64,000 bases of DNA from Marinomonas sp. CT5 (GTDB taxonomy: Bacteria; Pseudomonadota; Gammaproteobacteria; Pseudomonadales; Marinomonadaceae), in contig NZ_CP025572.1 in NCBI RefSeq assembly GCF_018336975.1, forward strand, positions 583,969 to 647,968, given 5' to 3'. The position numbers were made by a program, and so were the translations under genes. The notes beneath the pieces are model-generated. The model was not told the DNA's origin. It was given only the letters and a program-made list of their open reading frames with translations, and made no database searches. Positions 55,854 through 64,000 of the stretch are shown piece after piece. Each line of letters starts with the position of its first letter. Positions within the stretch are counted from its first letter, which is position 1.

Positions 55854-56285
55854 TTAGGTTCGAGACGTTGTTGTTTCGGTGGTTTTGTTAATGTCATCCG
55901 CCAGAGGTTCAGTAGAGTCCATTTTATGTGTCTCTGCGACTTCGTCTTTTTTGGGTGGTGGAACTTCGGCAGAGTCTTGGATGTTTTCCATTGGTGATTC
56001 AATTTCATTCCCATCGTTTTGATGATCTTTAGGTAGAGGGGCGATGGTGTTTTGGATCGCTTGACCTTCTTTTAAAAGGCGTTGGTTGGTTGCGTTAATT
56101 TTTTGCTGTAGTTCTTCGTGATCCAGTTGTGCGTTAATCTCTCTCTGTACTGAATTGATGCTACGGCGAATTTTGCGAACCCATAGTCCAGCTGTTTTTG
56201 CGGCATGGGGCAAGCGTTCTGGTCCAAGAATTAAAAGACCAACTACGAACACTACAAGCAGTTCAGAAAAGCCAATGTCGAACAC
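55854..56285 (-). CDS. tatB: Sec-independent protein translocase TatB
   Basis: 143 aa. N-terminal TM MFDIGFSELLVVFVVGLLIL, hinge GPERLP and amphipathic helix, then a long Glu/Lys-rich tail. Forms the substrate receptor with TatC. Three bases after tatA. Confidence 0.95.
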   Translation of the reverse strand: MFDIGFSELLVVFVVGLLILGPERLPHAAKTAGLWVRKIRRSINSVQREINAQLDHEELQQKINATNQRLLKEGQAIQNTIAPLPKDHQNDGNEIESPMENIQDSAEVPPPKKDEVAETHKMDSTEPLADDINKTTETTTSRT

Positions 56286-56288
56286 AGA

Positions 56289-56507
56289 TTAGGCGCTCTT
56301 ATCGTCTTTTTTTGTTTCAGCATCAATGACTTTATGCTGAGCCGTTTTTTCATCCTCAGTTTTGTCATCTTTGTCTACGGCTTCTTTAAAACCTTTTACA
56401 GCGCCGCCTAGGTCAGAACCAAGGTTTTTAAGTTTCTTAGTGCCAAAAATAAGAACTAAAATAGCCAAAACAATTAATAATTGCCAAATACTGATTCCAC
56501 CTAACAT
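56289..56507 (-). CDS. tatA: Sec-independent protein translocase TatA
   Basis: 72 aa. One TM helix ([17 protein letters not shown]), the [14 protein letters not shown] hinge and amphipathic helix, then a charged tail. Forms the pore oligomer. Fifteen bases after hisE. Confidence 0.96.
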   Translation of the reverse strand: MLGGISIWQLLIVLAILVLIFGTKKLKNLGSDLGGAVKGFKEAVDKDDKTEDEKTAQHKVIDAETKKDDKSA

Positions 56508-56522
56508 GAATTACTCCTGGTG

Positions 56523-56855
56523 TTATTTTGTACGGCTGGCCTTTTCTTCTAGGCCAGACAAATTAAATCTGCGTGCTAGCTCATCAAGTATAGCATCTGG
56601 GCCAATATCTAAATGAGATAACATAACAAGTGTGTGAAACCATAAATCAGCGGTTTCATAAATCAAATCTGATTTATCGCCTGAGATCACAGCATCTTTT
56701 GCTGCGATAATCGTTTCAATGCTTTCTTCACCTACTTTTTCTAGGATCTTATTTAATCCTTTTGCATGTAGGCTCGCAACATAAGAAGAATCTGCTGCTG
56801 CGGTTTTGCGCTGTTCTAGTGTGGCGGCGAGTTCAGCCAATACATCTGATTTCAT
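56523..56855 (-). CDS. hisE: Phosphoribosyl-ATP diphosphatase
   Basis: 110 aa, MazG-like all-helical fold. [18 protein letters not shown] and [19 protein letters not shown] hold the EExxE and ExxD metal motifs. Second step of histidine synthesis. The partner hisI, which often precedes it in this block, is absent, so the HisI activity is encoded elsewhere. Confidence 0.96.
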   Translation of the reverse strand: MKSDVLAELAATLEQRKTAAADSSYVASLHAKGLNKILEKVGEESIETIIAAKDAVISGDKSDLIYETADLWFHTLVMLSHLDIGPDAILDELARRFNLSGLEEKASRTK

Positions 56856-56871
56856 TATAGTCTCTCAAAGG

Positions 56872-58515
56872 TTACGGTTTTAAGACAAGTAGATATAAAC
56901 CTACAAAAAACAGTCCCAAAGTAGTGATGTCTGCGTCTCTTATATGTGACATAGAAGTTGGGTCAGTAATAATCCAAGCCGCCCCTAAACTCAATATACC
57001 AAGCACACGGAAAGGAAGATTTTGTCTATTCTTTTTCAGTTCCTTACCAAGTTCCTTGATGGTTTTTGTTTGCGCTTCCATACGCTCTTCTTGGTGCGAC
57101 ATTTGTGATAGCGCTGTGAAGACTAAATTAGGAATCTGGGGGAGCTGACCTGCCCATTGAGGGGCTTGCTTGCGCACCTCTTCCATGACGCGCTTTGGCC
57201 CCATTTGCTCTCGCATCCAGCGTTCAAGGAAAGGCTTCGCTGTTACCCAGAGGTCTAGGTCTGGATAAAGTTGGCGACCTAAGCCTTCTATATTTAATAG
57301 GGTTTTTTCCAACAAGACTAATTGAGGCTGAACTTCCATATTAAACCGACGAGCGGTTTGGAATAAACCAATAAGCACTTGGCCAAAAGAAATATCTTTA
57401 AGTGGTTTGGCAAACATAGGCTCACAAACACTGCGGATAGCCGATTCAAAAGCATGCACTGGTGTGCCTTTAGGAACCCAGCCGCTCTCAACGTGAAGTT
57501 CTGCTACCATGCGATAATCACGTTGAAAAAAAGCTAACAAGTTGCGTGCTAAGTAGCTCTTATCTGCATCATCTAGGCTACCCATAATGGCGCAGTCAAT
57601 GGCTATATATTTCGGCTTTTGAGGATTGCTAACGTCAACAAATATATTGCCTGGGTGCATGTCTGCATGGAAAAAACTGTGTGAAAACACTTGAGTGAAA
57701 AATATTTCAACACCTCGTTCGGCTAGACATTTCATGTCCACATTAGCCTTGTTTAATGCTGCTATATCAGCAACTGGAATACCTGAAATACGTTCCATTA
57801 CCATGACATTTCGATGGCTAAAATCCCAGTAGACTTGTGGCACATATAGCAAATCAGAATCAGTAAAATTACGTTGTAATAGTCCTGTGTTGCCAGCTTC
57901 TTTAGCAAGATCTAGCTCATCTAGTATCGTGTACTCGTAGTCTGTTACGACTTCAACAGGCCTTAAGCGACGACCATCAGCACTTAAATTAGCGATCATA
58001 TGCGCTAAGGTGTAGAGCAAGCTAATGTCTTTGCTAATGGTTCTTTCAATCTTTGGTCGAATAACCTTGACTACCACATCTTCGCCAGAGTGAAGTTTGG
58101 CTGTATGAACTTGCGCAATGGAAGCAGAAGCTAAGGGCGTGGATGAGAATTCAGCAAACAGTTCAGATACCGGCGCTTGCAGATCTCTTTCAATAATAGC
58201 TTGAGCAACATGGCCAGGAAACGCTGGAACTTTATCCTGTAGCCGTGCGAGTTCATCAGCAATATCATCGTCTAATAAGTCACGGCGAGTGGACAAGATT
58301 TGCCCAAATTTAACAAAGATAGGACCTAAAGATTCAAGAGCAAGGCGAAGACGCTCGCCCTTGTTTTTGCTGGCCTGCTTTCTTCCGACTAAACAAATAA
58401 GGCCAAGCGTATAGCGAAGATACCAAGGCAGTAAATTTAGCGGAATAAATACATCGAGTCGGAAGCGCACAACAGTATAAATTATGCGTATTAAGCGGAA
58501 ACTACTGGTGAACAT
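56872..58515 (-). CDS. ubiB: Ubiquinone biosynthesis regulatory protein kinase-like UbiB
   Basis: 547 aa, ADCK-type atypical kinase. [19 protein letters not shown] carries the KxGQ motif, [11 protein letters not shown] the Ala-rich loop, and [13 protein letters not shown] the metal-binding residues. Two TM helices end the protein ([25 protein letters not shown]). Needed for aerobic ubiquinone synthesis. Two bases after ubiE; the usual intervening ubiJ is missing. Confidence 0.96.
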   Translation of the reverse strand: MFTSSFRLIRIIYTVVRFRLDVFIPLNLLPWYLRYTLGLICLVGRKQASKNKGERLRLALESLGPIFVKFGQILSTRRDLLDDDIADELARLQDKVPAFPGHVAQAIIERDLQAPVSELFAEFSSTPLASASIAQVHTAKLHSGEDVVVKVIRPKIERTISKDISLLYTLAHMIANLSADGRRLRPVEVVTDYEYTILDELDLAKEAGNTGLLQRNFTDSDLLYVPQVYWDFSHRNVMVMERISGIPVADIAALNKANVDMKCLAERGVEIFFTQVFSHSFFHADMHPGNIFVDVSNPQKPKYIAIDCAIMGSLDDADKSYLARNLLAFFQRDYRMVAELHVESGWVPKGTPVHAFESAIRSVCEPMFAKPLKDISFGQVLIGLFQTARRFNMEVQPQLVLLEKTLLNIEGLGRQLYPDLDLWVTAKPFLERWMREQMGPKRVMEEVRKQAPQWAGQLPQIPNLVFTALSQMSHQEERMEAQTKTIKELGKELKKNRQNLPFRVLGILSLGAAWIITDPTSMSHIRDADITTLGLFFVGLYLLVLKP

Positions 58516-58517
58516 AG

Positions 58518-59273
58518 TTAAAATTTAAATCCTTTATGGAGCGCAACGATGCCGCCAGTTAAATTTTGGTAGCTAGTACGTTCGAATCCTACTTCGTCCA
58601 TCATGCCTTTTAACGTTTCTTGGTCTGGGTGCATGCGAATTGATTCAGCAAGATAACGGTAGCTTTCAGAGTCATTTGCGATCAGTTTGCCCATTGCTGG
58701 TAGCAAACGGAAAGAATACTGGTCGTAGACCTGAGATAAAAGTTCTGATTCCGGTTTGGAGAACTCTAGCACCAATAAACGACCACCGGGTTTAAGAACT
58801 CGGTACATAGAAGCAAGTGCTTTGGACTTGTCGGTGACATTGCGTAAGCCAAAGGCGATAGTAATACAGTCGAAGGTATCATCTGGGAAAGGTAGTGCTT
58901 CCGCATTGGCTTGGACAAATTTGACGTTGCCTACAATGCCTTGATTGGCCAATTTATCACGGCCTACTTTTAGCATAGAATCATTTATATCTGCTAAGAT
59001 AACCTGTCCTTCAGAACCAACAAGGCGTGAGAATTTAACGGTTAAATCGCCTGTGCCTCCTGCAATATCAAGGACACAGTTTCCTGCTCTAACACCAGAT
59101 TGACTAATTGTGTGTCGCTTCCATAGACGATGAATACCACCTGACATTAAATCATTCATAATGTCGTATTTTGCTGCTACGGAGTGAAAAACTTGTGCTA
59201 CGGCTTTAACTTTTTCATCGGTTGGGATCTCTTTGAAGCCAAAGTCGGTAGTTTGTTTCTGATCGTCTTGCAT
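58518..59273 (-). CDS. ubiE: Ubiquinone/menaquinone C-methyltransferase
   Basis: 251 aa, equal to E. coli UbiE. Class I methyltransferase: [17 protein letters not shown] binds S-adenosylmethionine and [12 protein letters not shown] is a UbiE signature. Methylates the quinone ring. First gene of the leftward ubiE-ubiB-hisE-tatABC block. Confidence 0.97.
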   Translation of the reverse strand: MQDDQKQTTDFGFKEIPTDEKVKAVAQVFHSVAAKYDIMNDLMSGGIHRLWKRHTISQSGVRAGNCVLDIAGGTGDLTVKFSRLVGSEGQVILADINDSMLKVGRDKLANQGIVGNVKFVQANAEALPFPDDTFDCITIAFGLRNVTDKSKALASMYRVLKPGGRLLVLEFSKPESELLSQVYDQYSFRLLPAMGKLIANDSESYRYLAESIRMHPDQETLKGMMDEVGFERTSYQNLTGGIVALHKGFKF

Positions 59274-59424
59274 AAACTATTTCATCCTAGTGGCGGCATC
59301 GCGCGCCGTTATCTATATTAAAAAGCTAAATTTGATAGCTCTATCAATGTTTTGACAGCGTTGCTTTATATGTAGGTGGCTATTGTAACTGTGTCAGCAA
59401 GCCGCGGGTACTGCTTTATTTATT

Positions 59425-60951
59425 CTATTTTTCTGCCATTACTCTATTCCTGCCTGATTCTTTGGCTAAATAAAGCTGTTTGTCGGCTCTAGAGAATAAA
59501 GATTCTGGATCTTCTTGTGGGTGTAATTCTGCAATACCAATCGATACTGAAATAGAGACTGGCTCACCTTGCATGTTAAAAGGGGTTTTAGCAACGGCTA
59601 AGCGAATGGCTTCCGCGCGTTCAGTCGCTTGCTTTAACGATGTGTCAGGAAAGACGATAACAAATTCTTCACCGCCATAGCGGAAGATTAAGTCTTGTTT
59701 TGCTAAGACATTGCGAATTTGTTTAGGTACTAAACGCAGCACTTTGTCACCAGCTAAGTGTCCCCACGTATCATTTACGTTCTTAAAAAGATCGATATCG
59801 CAGACCGCTAGACAAATTGTTTTCTGCGTCTTCTGTGTAATTTTACATAATGGCAAAATGGCATCTTGATATGCTGTGCGATTGGGTAAATCGGTTAGCG
59901 AATCTGTCATCGCTTGAGCAAGTTTCTCTTGTAATAATGAGCGTAAGGAGACAGTGTCTTTTTCCATTCGTGTTACTTTATTTTTCAGTAACGTAATAGA
60001 TTGAGTGGCGTGCTTTTCTTGCTCTAGCATTTTTTTACGATAGTCTGTCATAGAACTAGAAATGCTTGTTAAACGTTCATTAATGAGTGTTTTTAAAACG
60101 TCTAAATCATCTGCTTCTTTTACTGCATTCGAAGTATCTGTGACTTGTTTTTGTAATGACGTATTAAAACCTTCTCGACTCTCGGATAATGATTTTTGCG
60201 ACTGATAACTGCTTGAGATAGAGCTATTGATGCTAGCCAGTTGTTTATTTAGTTGATTGAGATAATTGGTTAAATTCTCTTGGGTTTTGCCAATAGCGAT
60301 CATAATTAGATTAATCACTTCATCGAGCAAACCTGGTAGCTGTTGGAGGTTGGAGTTACCTAATAAAGCTCTTTTCAAGTCAACAATATCTTCATCATAG
60401 TGAGATGGAAGGGATAGATTACTGATGAGGCCAGTAAGGGTATGGCTAATTTGCGCCATGATTTCATGGTCATTTTGTTGAGACTTTGTTTCTAAATCAC
60501 GATTAAATAATCGTTTTAAAAATGAACTTCTAGGTTGATGGGATTCGGCTTGGTTTAAAGTTTTTTCGGCAAGTGCTAGGTAACTTTTTAGTAAATGCGG
60601 CCATTGCGAAGAAGATTGCCAATGTAAACGAATTTGTGATTCCAGCTGTTTTTTTTCATTTTGAGGTACTTTTTTGCTTTCTTGCTTCTCTAGCAGATCT
60701 ATTAATTCTTGTAGAGTGCTTCTTACCAACTTCGCTCGGTTAGCTTGGGCTTGATCGCTTTGAATTAATAGCGGTTCTGCGTTATTGAGTGCGTCTTGTA
60801 TTTCCTGAGCGTTTGCTCCCTTGTTAATCGCCTGACGTATTTGGCGAACAACAGAATCAAGTTCAGGGTCATTTCCTTCGGCCAGCATGCTGGTTCTGGA
60901 AACGGCTTTGCGTAACACTTCAATTAGCTTGTCACTAGATGATTCCGTCAT
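59425..60951 (-). CDS. Diguanylate cyclase with coiled-coil N-terminus
   Basis: 508 aa, soluble. The first 330 residues are helical and rich in Gln, Ser and Lys with predicted coiled coils, including long heptads at about 215-335. The C-terminal GGDEF domain (about 340-505) has an intact RYGGEEFVIVF and DLPNRTAYQ. No RxxD inhibitory site is obvious just upstream of GGEEF. It should make c-di-GMP; the input is unknown. It sits 13 bases after dsbA but no functional link is evident. Confidence 0.93.
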   Translation of the reverse strand: MTESSSDKLIEVLRKAVSRTSMLAEGNDPELDSVVRQIRQAINKGANAQEIQDALNNAEPLLIQSDQAQANRAKLVRSTLQELIDLLEKQESKKVPQNEKKQLESQIRLHWQSSSQWPHLLKSYLALAEKTLNQAESHQPRSSFLKRLFNRDLETKSQQNDHEIMAQISHTLTGLISNLSLPSHYDEDIVDLKRALLGNSNLQQLPGLLDEVINLIMIAIGKTQENLTNYLNQLNKQLASINSSISSSYQSQKSLSESREGFNTSLQKQVTDTSNAVKEADDLDVLKTLINERLTSISSSMTDYRKKMLEQEKHATQSITLLKNKVTRMEKDTVSLRSLLQEKLAQAMTDSLTDLPNRTAYQDAILPLCKITQKTQKTICLAVCDIDLFKNVNDTWGHLAGDKVLRLVPKQIRNVLAKQDLIFRYGGEEFVIVFPDTSLKQATERAEAIRLAVAKTPFNMQGEPVSISVSIGIAELHPQEDPESLFSRADKQLYLAKESGRNRVMAEK

Positions 60952-60964
60952 ATCGCCTCATTTT

Positions 60965-61588
60965 TTATTTTTTCTGACGTTCTTTTTCGATTAGAAAGTC
61001 AACTACTTTGTAGATGTTTTCATTGCCATTGGCGGTTTCAGCGCTGACAAGGTATTTACCGTTTACGATCAGGCCAGGTACGCCTCTAGCACCGTAAGCA
61101 CGAATTTTTGCATCGGCTTGGCTAAGGCGGCTGTTGACTGCAAAGGAGTTGTACTGTTTGTGGAATTCATCTTCACTGACACCGTAGTTTGCAAAGAAAG
61201 CGGCGAGCGCGTCTTCTGAGTTTAGACGACGGTGTTCTACATGGATAGCGTTAAACAGATCGGCACGGATCTTATCTTCTATGCCTAATAAGTCGGCTAC
61301 ATAAAAAGCTTTAGCATGAGCTAGCCAACCACGACCAAAGACAGCAGGCAAGAATTTAAAGTCAACATCGCTTGGCAGGTCTTTTTTCCAAGCTTGAGTA
61401 ATCGGTTCTAATTTGTAGCAATGAGGGCAGCCATACCAGAAAATTTCAGTGACTTCGATTTTGCTTGGATCACTTGTGCGAACGGGCGTTTTGATCGTTG
61501 TATAGCCGTTTCCGTCGCTGTATTCCGCTGCCGCGGCTGTCAGTGGAATGAGAAGAGAAAGTATGAGTGCTGAAAACAGCTTGGTCAT
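60965..61588 (-). CDS. dsbA: Periplasmic thiol:disulfide oxidoreductase DsbA
   Basis: 207 aa from the ATG at 61588, with AGGAG five bases upstream; the frame is open to 61633 but the extra residues precede a complete signal peptide. Thioredoxin fold with Cys54-Pro-His-Cys57 and cis-Pro in RGVPGLIVNG. Introduces disulfides into exported proteins with DsbB. Its neighbour engB is a frequent partner in gammaproteobacteria. Confidence 0.95.
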   Translation of the reverse strand: MTKLFSALILSLLIPLTAAAAEYSDGNGYTTIKTPVRTSDPSKIEVTEIFWYGCPHCYKLEPITQAWKKDLPSDVDFKFLPAVFGRGWLAHAKAFYVADLLGIEDKIRADLFNAIHVEHRRLNSEDALAAFFANYGVSEDEFHKQYNSFAVNSRLSQADAKIRAYGARGVPGLIVNGKYLVSAETANGNENIYKVVDFLIEKERQKK

Positions 61589-61913
61589 GATGGCTCCTAG
61601 TCGAATCAATGGTTTTATTCGTGTCATAAACATATCTGTACATCATGCACAGATTTACAACAGAATACGATTCCATCAAAGACTTAAGGTTCTAATTTTC
61701 CAGTAAGTTTACACAAAACTTACACAAGTAAGGTCTGTTTTTGAGCCATTATTTGTCTCGTTTTGTAATTCCTCGTTTCAATTGTGTTCATTTACCTAGA
61801 TTAGGGGCAGGCAATTGAGTTTAACATGGTATGTTTTTGTGTTTGCTGGCATTATATACAGCAATTGAAATATCCCTGAATACAAATCCGAATCTATTGA
61901 CGAATATCAACTT
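61589..61913. other. dsbA-engB intergenic region
   Basis: 325 bases between divergent dsbA and engB, holding both promoters. A GTAAGTT / AACTTAC dyad (61703-61709, 61717-61723) and a repeated TTACACAA (61709-61716, 61720-61727) are the only structures I see. No small RNA or gene was recognised. Confidence 0.4.
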
Positions 61914-62558
61914 ATGACACCTTTTGACTCCACGTTCCAATCCGCGCATTTTATTAAAAGTGCTGAGAAGCTTTCCCAATGTCCTTTAGACCAAGGTGTC
62001 GAAGTTGCGTTTGCAGGTCGATCAAATGCAGGTAAATCTACGGCACTGAATACCTTGACGAACCAAAAAAAATTAGCGAGAACGTCAAAAACACCTGGTC
62101 GAACTCAGTTGATCAATTGTTTTGGTTTGAATGTAGAAGATCGCCGTCTAATTGACCTTCCAGGATACGGCTTTGCCAAAGTACCCATTGCCATGAAAAA
62201 AGTCTGGCAAGCTCACATGCAAGATTATTTGATGAATCGTCGTTCTCTTGCAGGAGTGGTGCTGGTGATGGATATTCGCCATCCATTAAAAGAGTTCGAT
62301 CAGATGATGCTAGATTGGGCACAATCTAATGGTATGAAAGTTCATGTGCTGTTAACGAAATCTGATAAGTTAAAACGCGGCCCAGCAAAGTCCAGCATGT
62401 TGGCGGTTCAACGCGTGTTAAAAAACCTTGGTGTTGATGGTTCTGTTCAGACTTTCTCTTCTTTGAGTGGTGATGGGGTTGATACATTACGCACGAAATT
62501 AGCAGAGTGGTTAGTGCTTGATAATCTTGAAGAGATTCCGGTTTCGCCAAATGCATAA
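61914..62558 (+). CDS. engB: Ribosome biogenesis GTP-binding protein EngB/YihA
   Basis: 214 aa. GTPase motifs: G1 [10 protein letters not shown]3 DLPGYGFA, G4 TKSDKL. Essential for 50S assembly in many bacteria. Single gene, rightward, followed by an IS element. Confidence 0.97.
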   Translation: MTPFDSTFQSAHFIKSAEKLSQCPLDQGVEVAFAGRSNAGKSTALNTLTNQKKLARTSKTPGRTQLINCFGLNVEDRRLIDLPGYGFAKVPIAMKKVWQAHMQDYLMNRRSLAGVVLVMDIRHPLKEFDQMMLDWAQSNGMKVHVLLTKSDKLKRGPAKSSMLAVQRVLKNLGVDGSVQTFSSLSGDGVDTLRTKLAEWLVLDNLEEIPVSPNA

Positions 62559-62621
62559 TAGAAACCTTAATCGCGAGGTTTGTGTTTATGACGTCGAGAC
62601 AAAATTTCTTAGATTTTAAGA

Positions 62622-62646
62622 ACAAAAAAGCCTCTGCACGAGGCTT
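62622..62646 (-). terminator. Minus-strand terminator downstream of engB
   Basis: AAGCCTC / GAGGCTT stem (62628-62634, 62640-62646) with a T-run on the minus strand only (plus-strand A-run before 62628). It faces leftward traffic, yet no leftward gene now lies to its right; the IS element does. Confidence 0.7.
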
Positions 62647-62663
62647 ACAGACTGCTGATAAAG

Positions 62664-62689
62664 TCCTCGCCATTCGGCGGGGATTTTTT
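62664..62689 (+). terminator. Plus-strand terminator between engB and the transposase
   Basis: TCCTCGCC-ATTC-GGCGGGGA stem with one G-T pair, then six T. It ends 11 bases before the transposase ATG, so it either terminates engB or belongs to the IS end and shields the transposase from read-through. Confidence 0.8.
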
Positions 62690-62690
62690 A

Positions 62691-64000
62691 TAATAACGGC
62701 ATGCTTAAAGAACGCCCCCAAACCCAGTCTACTTTAGAGTTTGTTTCTATCGACGAACTCGTTCCGAGTGATCATCTTCTTCGTAAGATTGATCGAATTA
62801 TTGATTTTTCCTTTCTACATGATCTTGTGAAGGATTTTTATTGCGCGGATAACGGTCGTCCCGCTCTCGATCCTACTCTCATGTTTAAGCTGCTGTTTAT
62901 TGGTTATCTTTTTGGCATCCGTAGTGAACGTCAGTTGATTCGAGAGGTTCAAGTGAATGTCGCTTATCGTTGGTTCTTAGGCTTAGGCCTGACCGACAAA
63001 GTACCTGATGCCTCAACTTTGAGTGCGAACCGCACACGTCGTTTTAAGGAATCAGACATTTATCAAAAGATCTTTGATGAGATCGTACTCCAGGCTATAA
63101 AACGCAAGTTAGTTGGCGGACACACCTTTTATACCGATTCAACACACCTTAAAGCCAATGCGAACAAAAAGCATTTTGAAAAAGTAGTGGTTGAACAGTC
63201 CCGACAGGCGTATATGGATGAGCTCGATAAGGCGATTGAGGAGGATCGAATTGTTCATGGAAAAAAGCCTTTACCACCTGAAAAAAACAAGGTGGAGAGT
63301 CGTGAAATCAAGCAGAGTACAACGGACCCAGAAAGTGGTTATATGGTGCGTGACACCAAACCCAAAGGGTTCTTTTACCTAGATCACCGAACAGTTGATG
63401 CACGTTGCAATATTATTACTGACGTACACGTCACCGCAGGCAATGTCCACGATGCGGTCCCTTATTTAGAACGCTTGGACCGAATCAAAGAGCGCTTTCA
63501 ATTTTTCATCACATCGGTCTGGGGTACTTTACCTCGGCCGTTTGTCATGGGTTAGAAGAACGACATATCTATGCCGTGATGGGCTATCGTCGTCCTAATC
63601 ACAAGAAAGGCTTCTTCTATAAACGCGAATACAAGTACGACAGGGCGCAAGATGTCTACCAATGTCCACAAGGTGAAAAACTCATTTACAAAACCACTTC
63701 CCGAGAAGGTTACCGTCACTACGACTCAGATAGCCTGATCTGTGCGAACTGTCCAGAAAAGCACCGCTGCACTACAAACCAAAAATCGGTCAAAACCATT
63801 ACACGACATGTTTGGGAGGACAGCAAAGAACGCATCAATGCCCATCGGCTAACCCCATTAGGCAAAGTCATTTATGCGAGACGAAAGGAAACCGTGGAAC
63901 GAAGTTTTGCCGACGCAAAAGAGCTACATGGCTATCGATATGCACGATTTCGAGGAAAAGATAAAGTAGCTTCTCAATTTCTATTAACGGCCGCCGCCCA
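62691..64000 (+). mobile_element. IS1182-family insertion sequence, right part outside the window
   Basis: Defined by the transposase at 62701. The left boundary is not certain: no terminal repeat can be paired because the right end is missing. The element lies immediately downstream of engB. Confidence 0.7.
62701..64000 (+). pseudogene. IS1182-family transposase, frameshifted and cut by the window end
   Basis: The first frame (62701-63555, 284 codons) has the DUF772 N-terminal domain (LVPSDHLLRKIDRIID) and the first DDE Asp region (HTFYTDSTHLKANANK). After ITSV it shifts and ends at a TAG. Homology resumes in the third frame from about 63508 (YFTSAVCHGLEERHIYAVMG) and stays open to 64000, ending VASQFLLTAAA. 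Compared with the expected ITSVGLDAGYF-like text about 10 bases appear to be missing, removing the second catalytic Asp. The Glu region (KETVERSFADAKELHG) survives. Probably inactive, although the sequence near the shift could also be an assembly error. Confidence 0.85.

Noticed and set aside
61589..61913. Spot 42-like small RNA next to engB, as in E. coli
   Set aside because: No GC-rich hairpins, no terminator with a T-run and no recognisable spf sequence in the gap.
62701..64000. Programmed frameshift in the transposase
   Set aside because: No slippery sequence seen at the break, and about ten bases with the second catalytic Asp appear to be lost; a disruptive deletion explains it better.

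Overview
The window looks like chromosome from a marine gammaproteobacterium of the Oceanospirillales, most likely Marinomonas or a close relative. This is inferred from gene content and moderate-to-low GC, not from a database match. Evidence includes the ubiE-ubiB-hisE-tatABC block, glnA-ntrB-ntrC, gpmI-envC-ctpA-yibQ, TRAP transport, pobA/pobR and several c-di-GMP proteins. No rRNA, tRNA or CRISPR array was found.

1-7.7 kb: the start of a DJ-1/PfpI-type gene diverges from a CrgA-like LysR regulator across an inverted repeat. A chemoreceptor, a small membrane protein and an isochorismatase-fold hydrolase follow. Next is a leftward fecB-C-D-E ferric citrate-type uptake operon behind a clear Fur box.

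7.8-12.7 kb: a leftward gluconate unit holds dctP-dctQ-dctM (TRAP importer), gntK and gntR. Two GntR-type palindromes precede the TRAP genes and one precedes gntR. This implies a TRAP importer under GntR control in place of the usual GntP/GntT permease.

12.8-22 kb: a cNMP/CBS/DUF294 protein overlaps a DnaQ-like exonuclease gene. Then come a REP-like palindrome with an orphan TM/beta-rich/coiled-coil gene, an LpxH-like phosphoesterase, an EAL-CBS-GGDEF protein, a 61-aa protein, and divergent pobR/pobA for 4-hydroxybenzoate oxidation.

22-33 kb: three lipoprotein genes (LPP20-like, LpoB-like, COG3014) are led by an overlooked 39-codon CxxC/TM reading frame. The yibN-grxC-secB operon follows. 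A lysine/pipecolate module (hglS, LysR, amaB, amaA, LysR) lies between yibN and gpmI, which are neighbours in many gammaproteobacteria.

33-44 kb: gpmI-envC-ctpA-yibQ (glycolysis, cell division and envelope), then livKHMGF behind a sigma-54 promoter.

44-54 kb: tsaC, a DUF3461 gene, and glnA-ntrB-ntrC with sigma-54 and NtrC sites, followed by thiI, typA and dtd. The nitrogen regulator encoded here probably controls glnA, itself and possibly the liv operon.

54-64 kb: an ornithine cyclodeaminase-family gene, the ubiE-ubiB-hisE-tatA-tatB-tatC block (without ubiJ or hisI), a diguanylate cyclase, dsbA, engB, and an IS1182-type transposase broken by a frameshift and cut by the window end.

I found no clear new defence or mobile system. 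The most promising leads are the coupled 39-codon ORF, the orphan beta-rich membrane protein, the GntR-controlled TRAP operon and the sigma-54 promoter of the liv operon.
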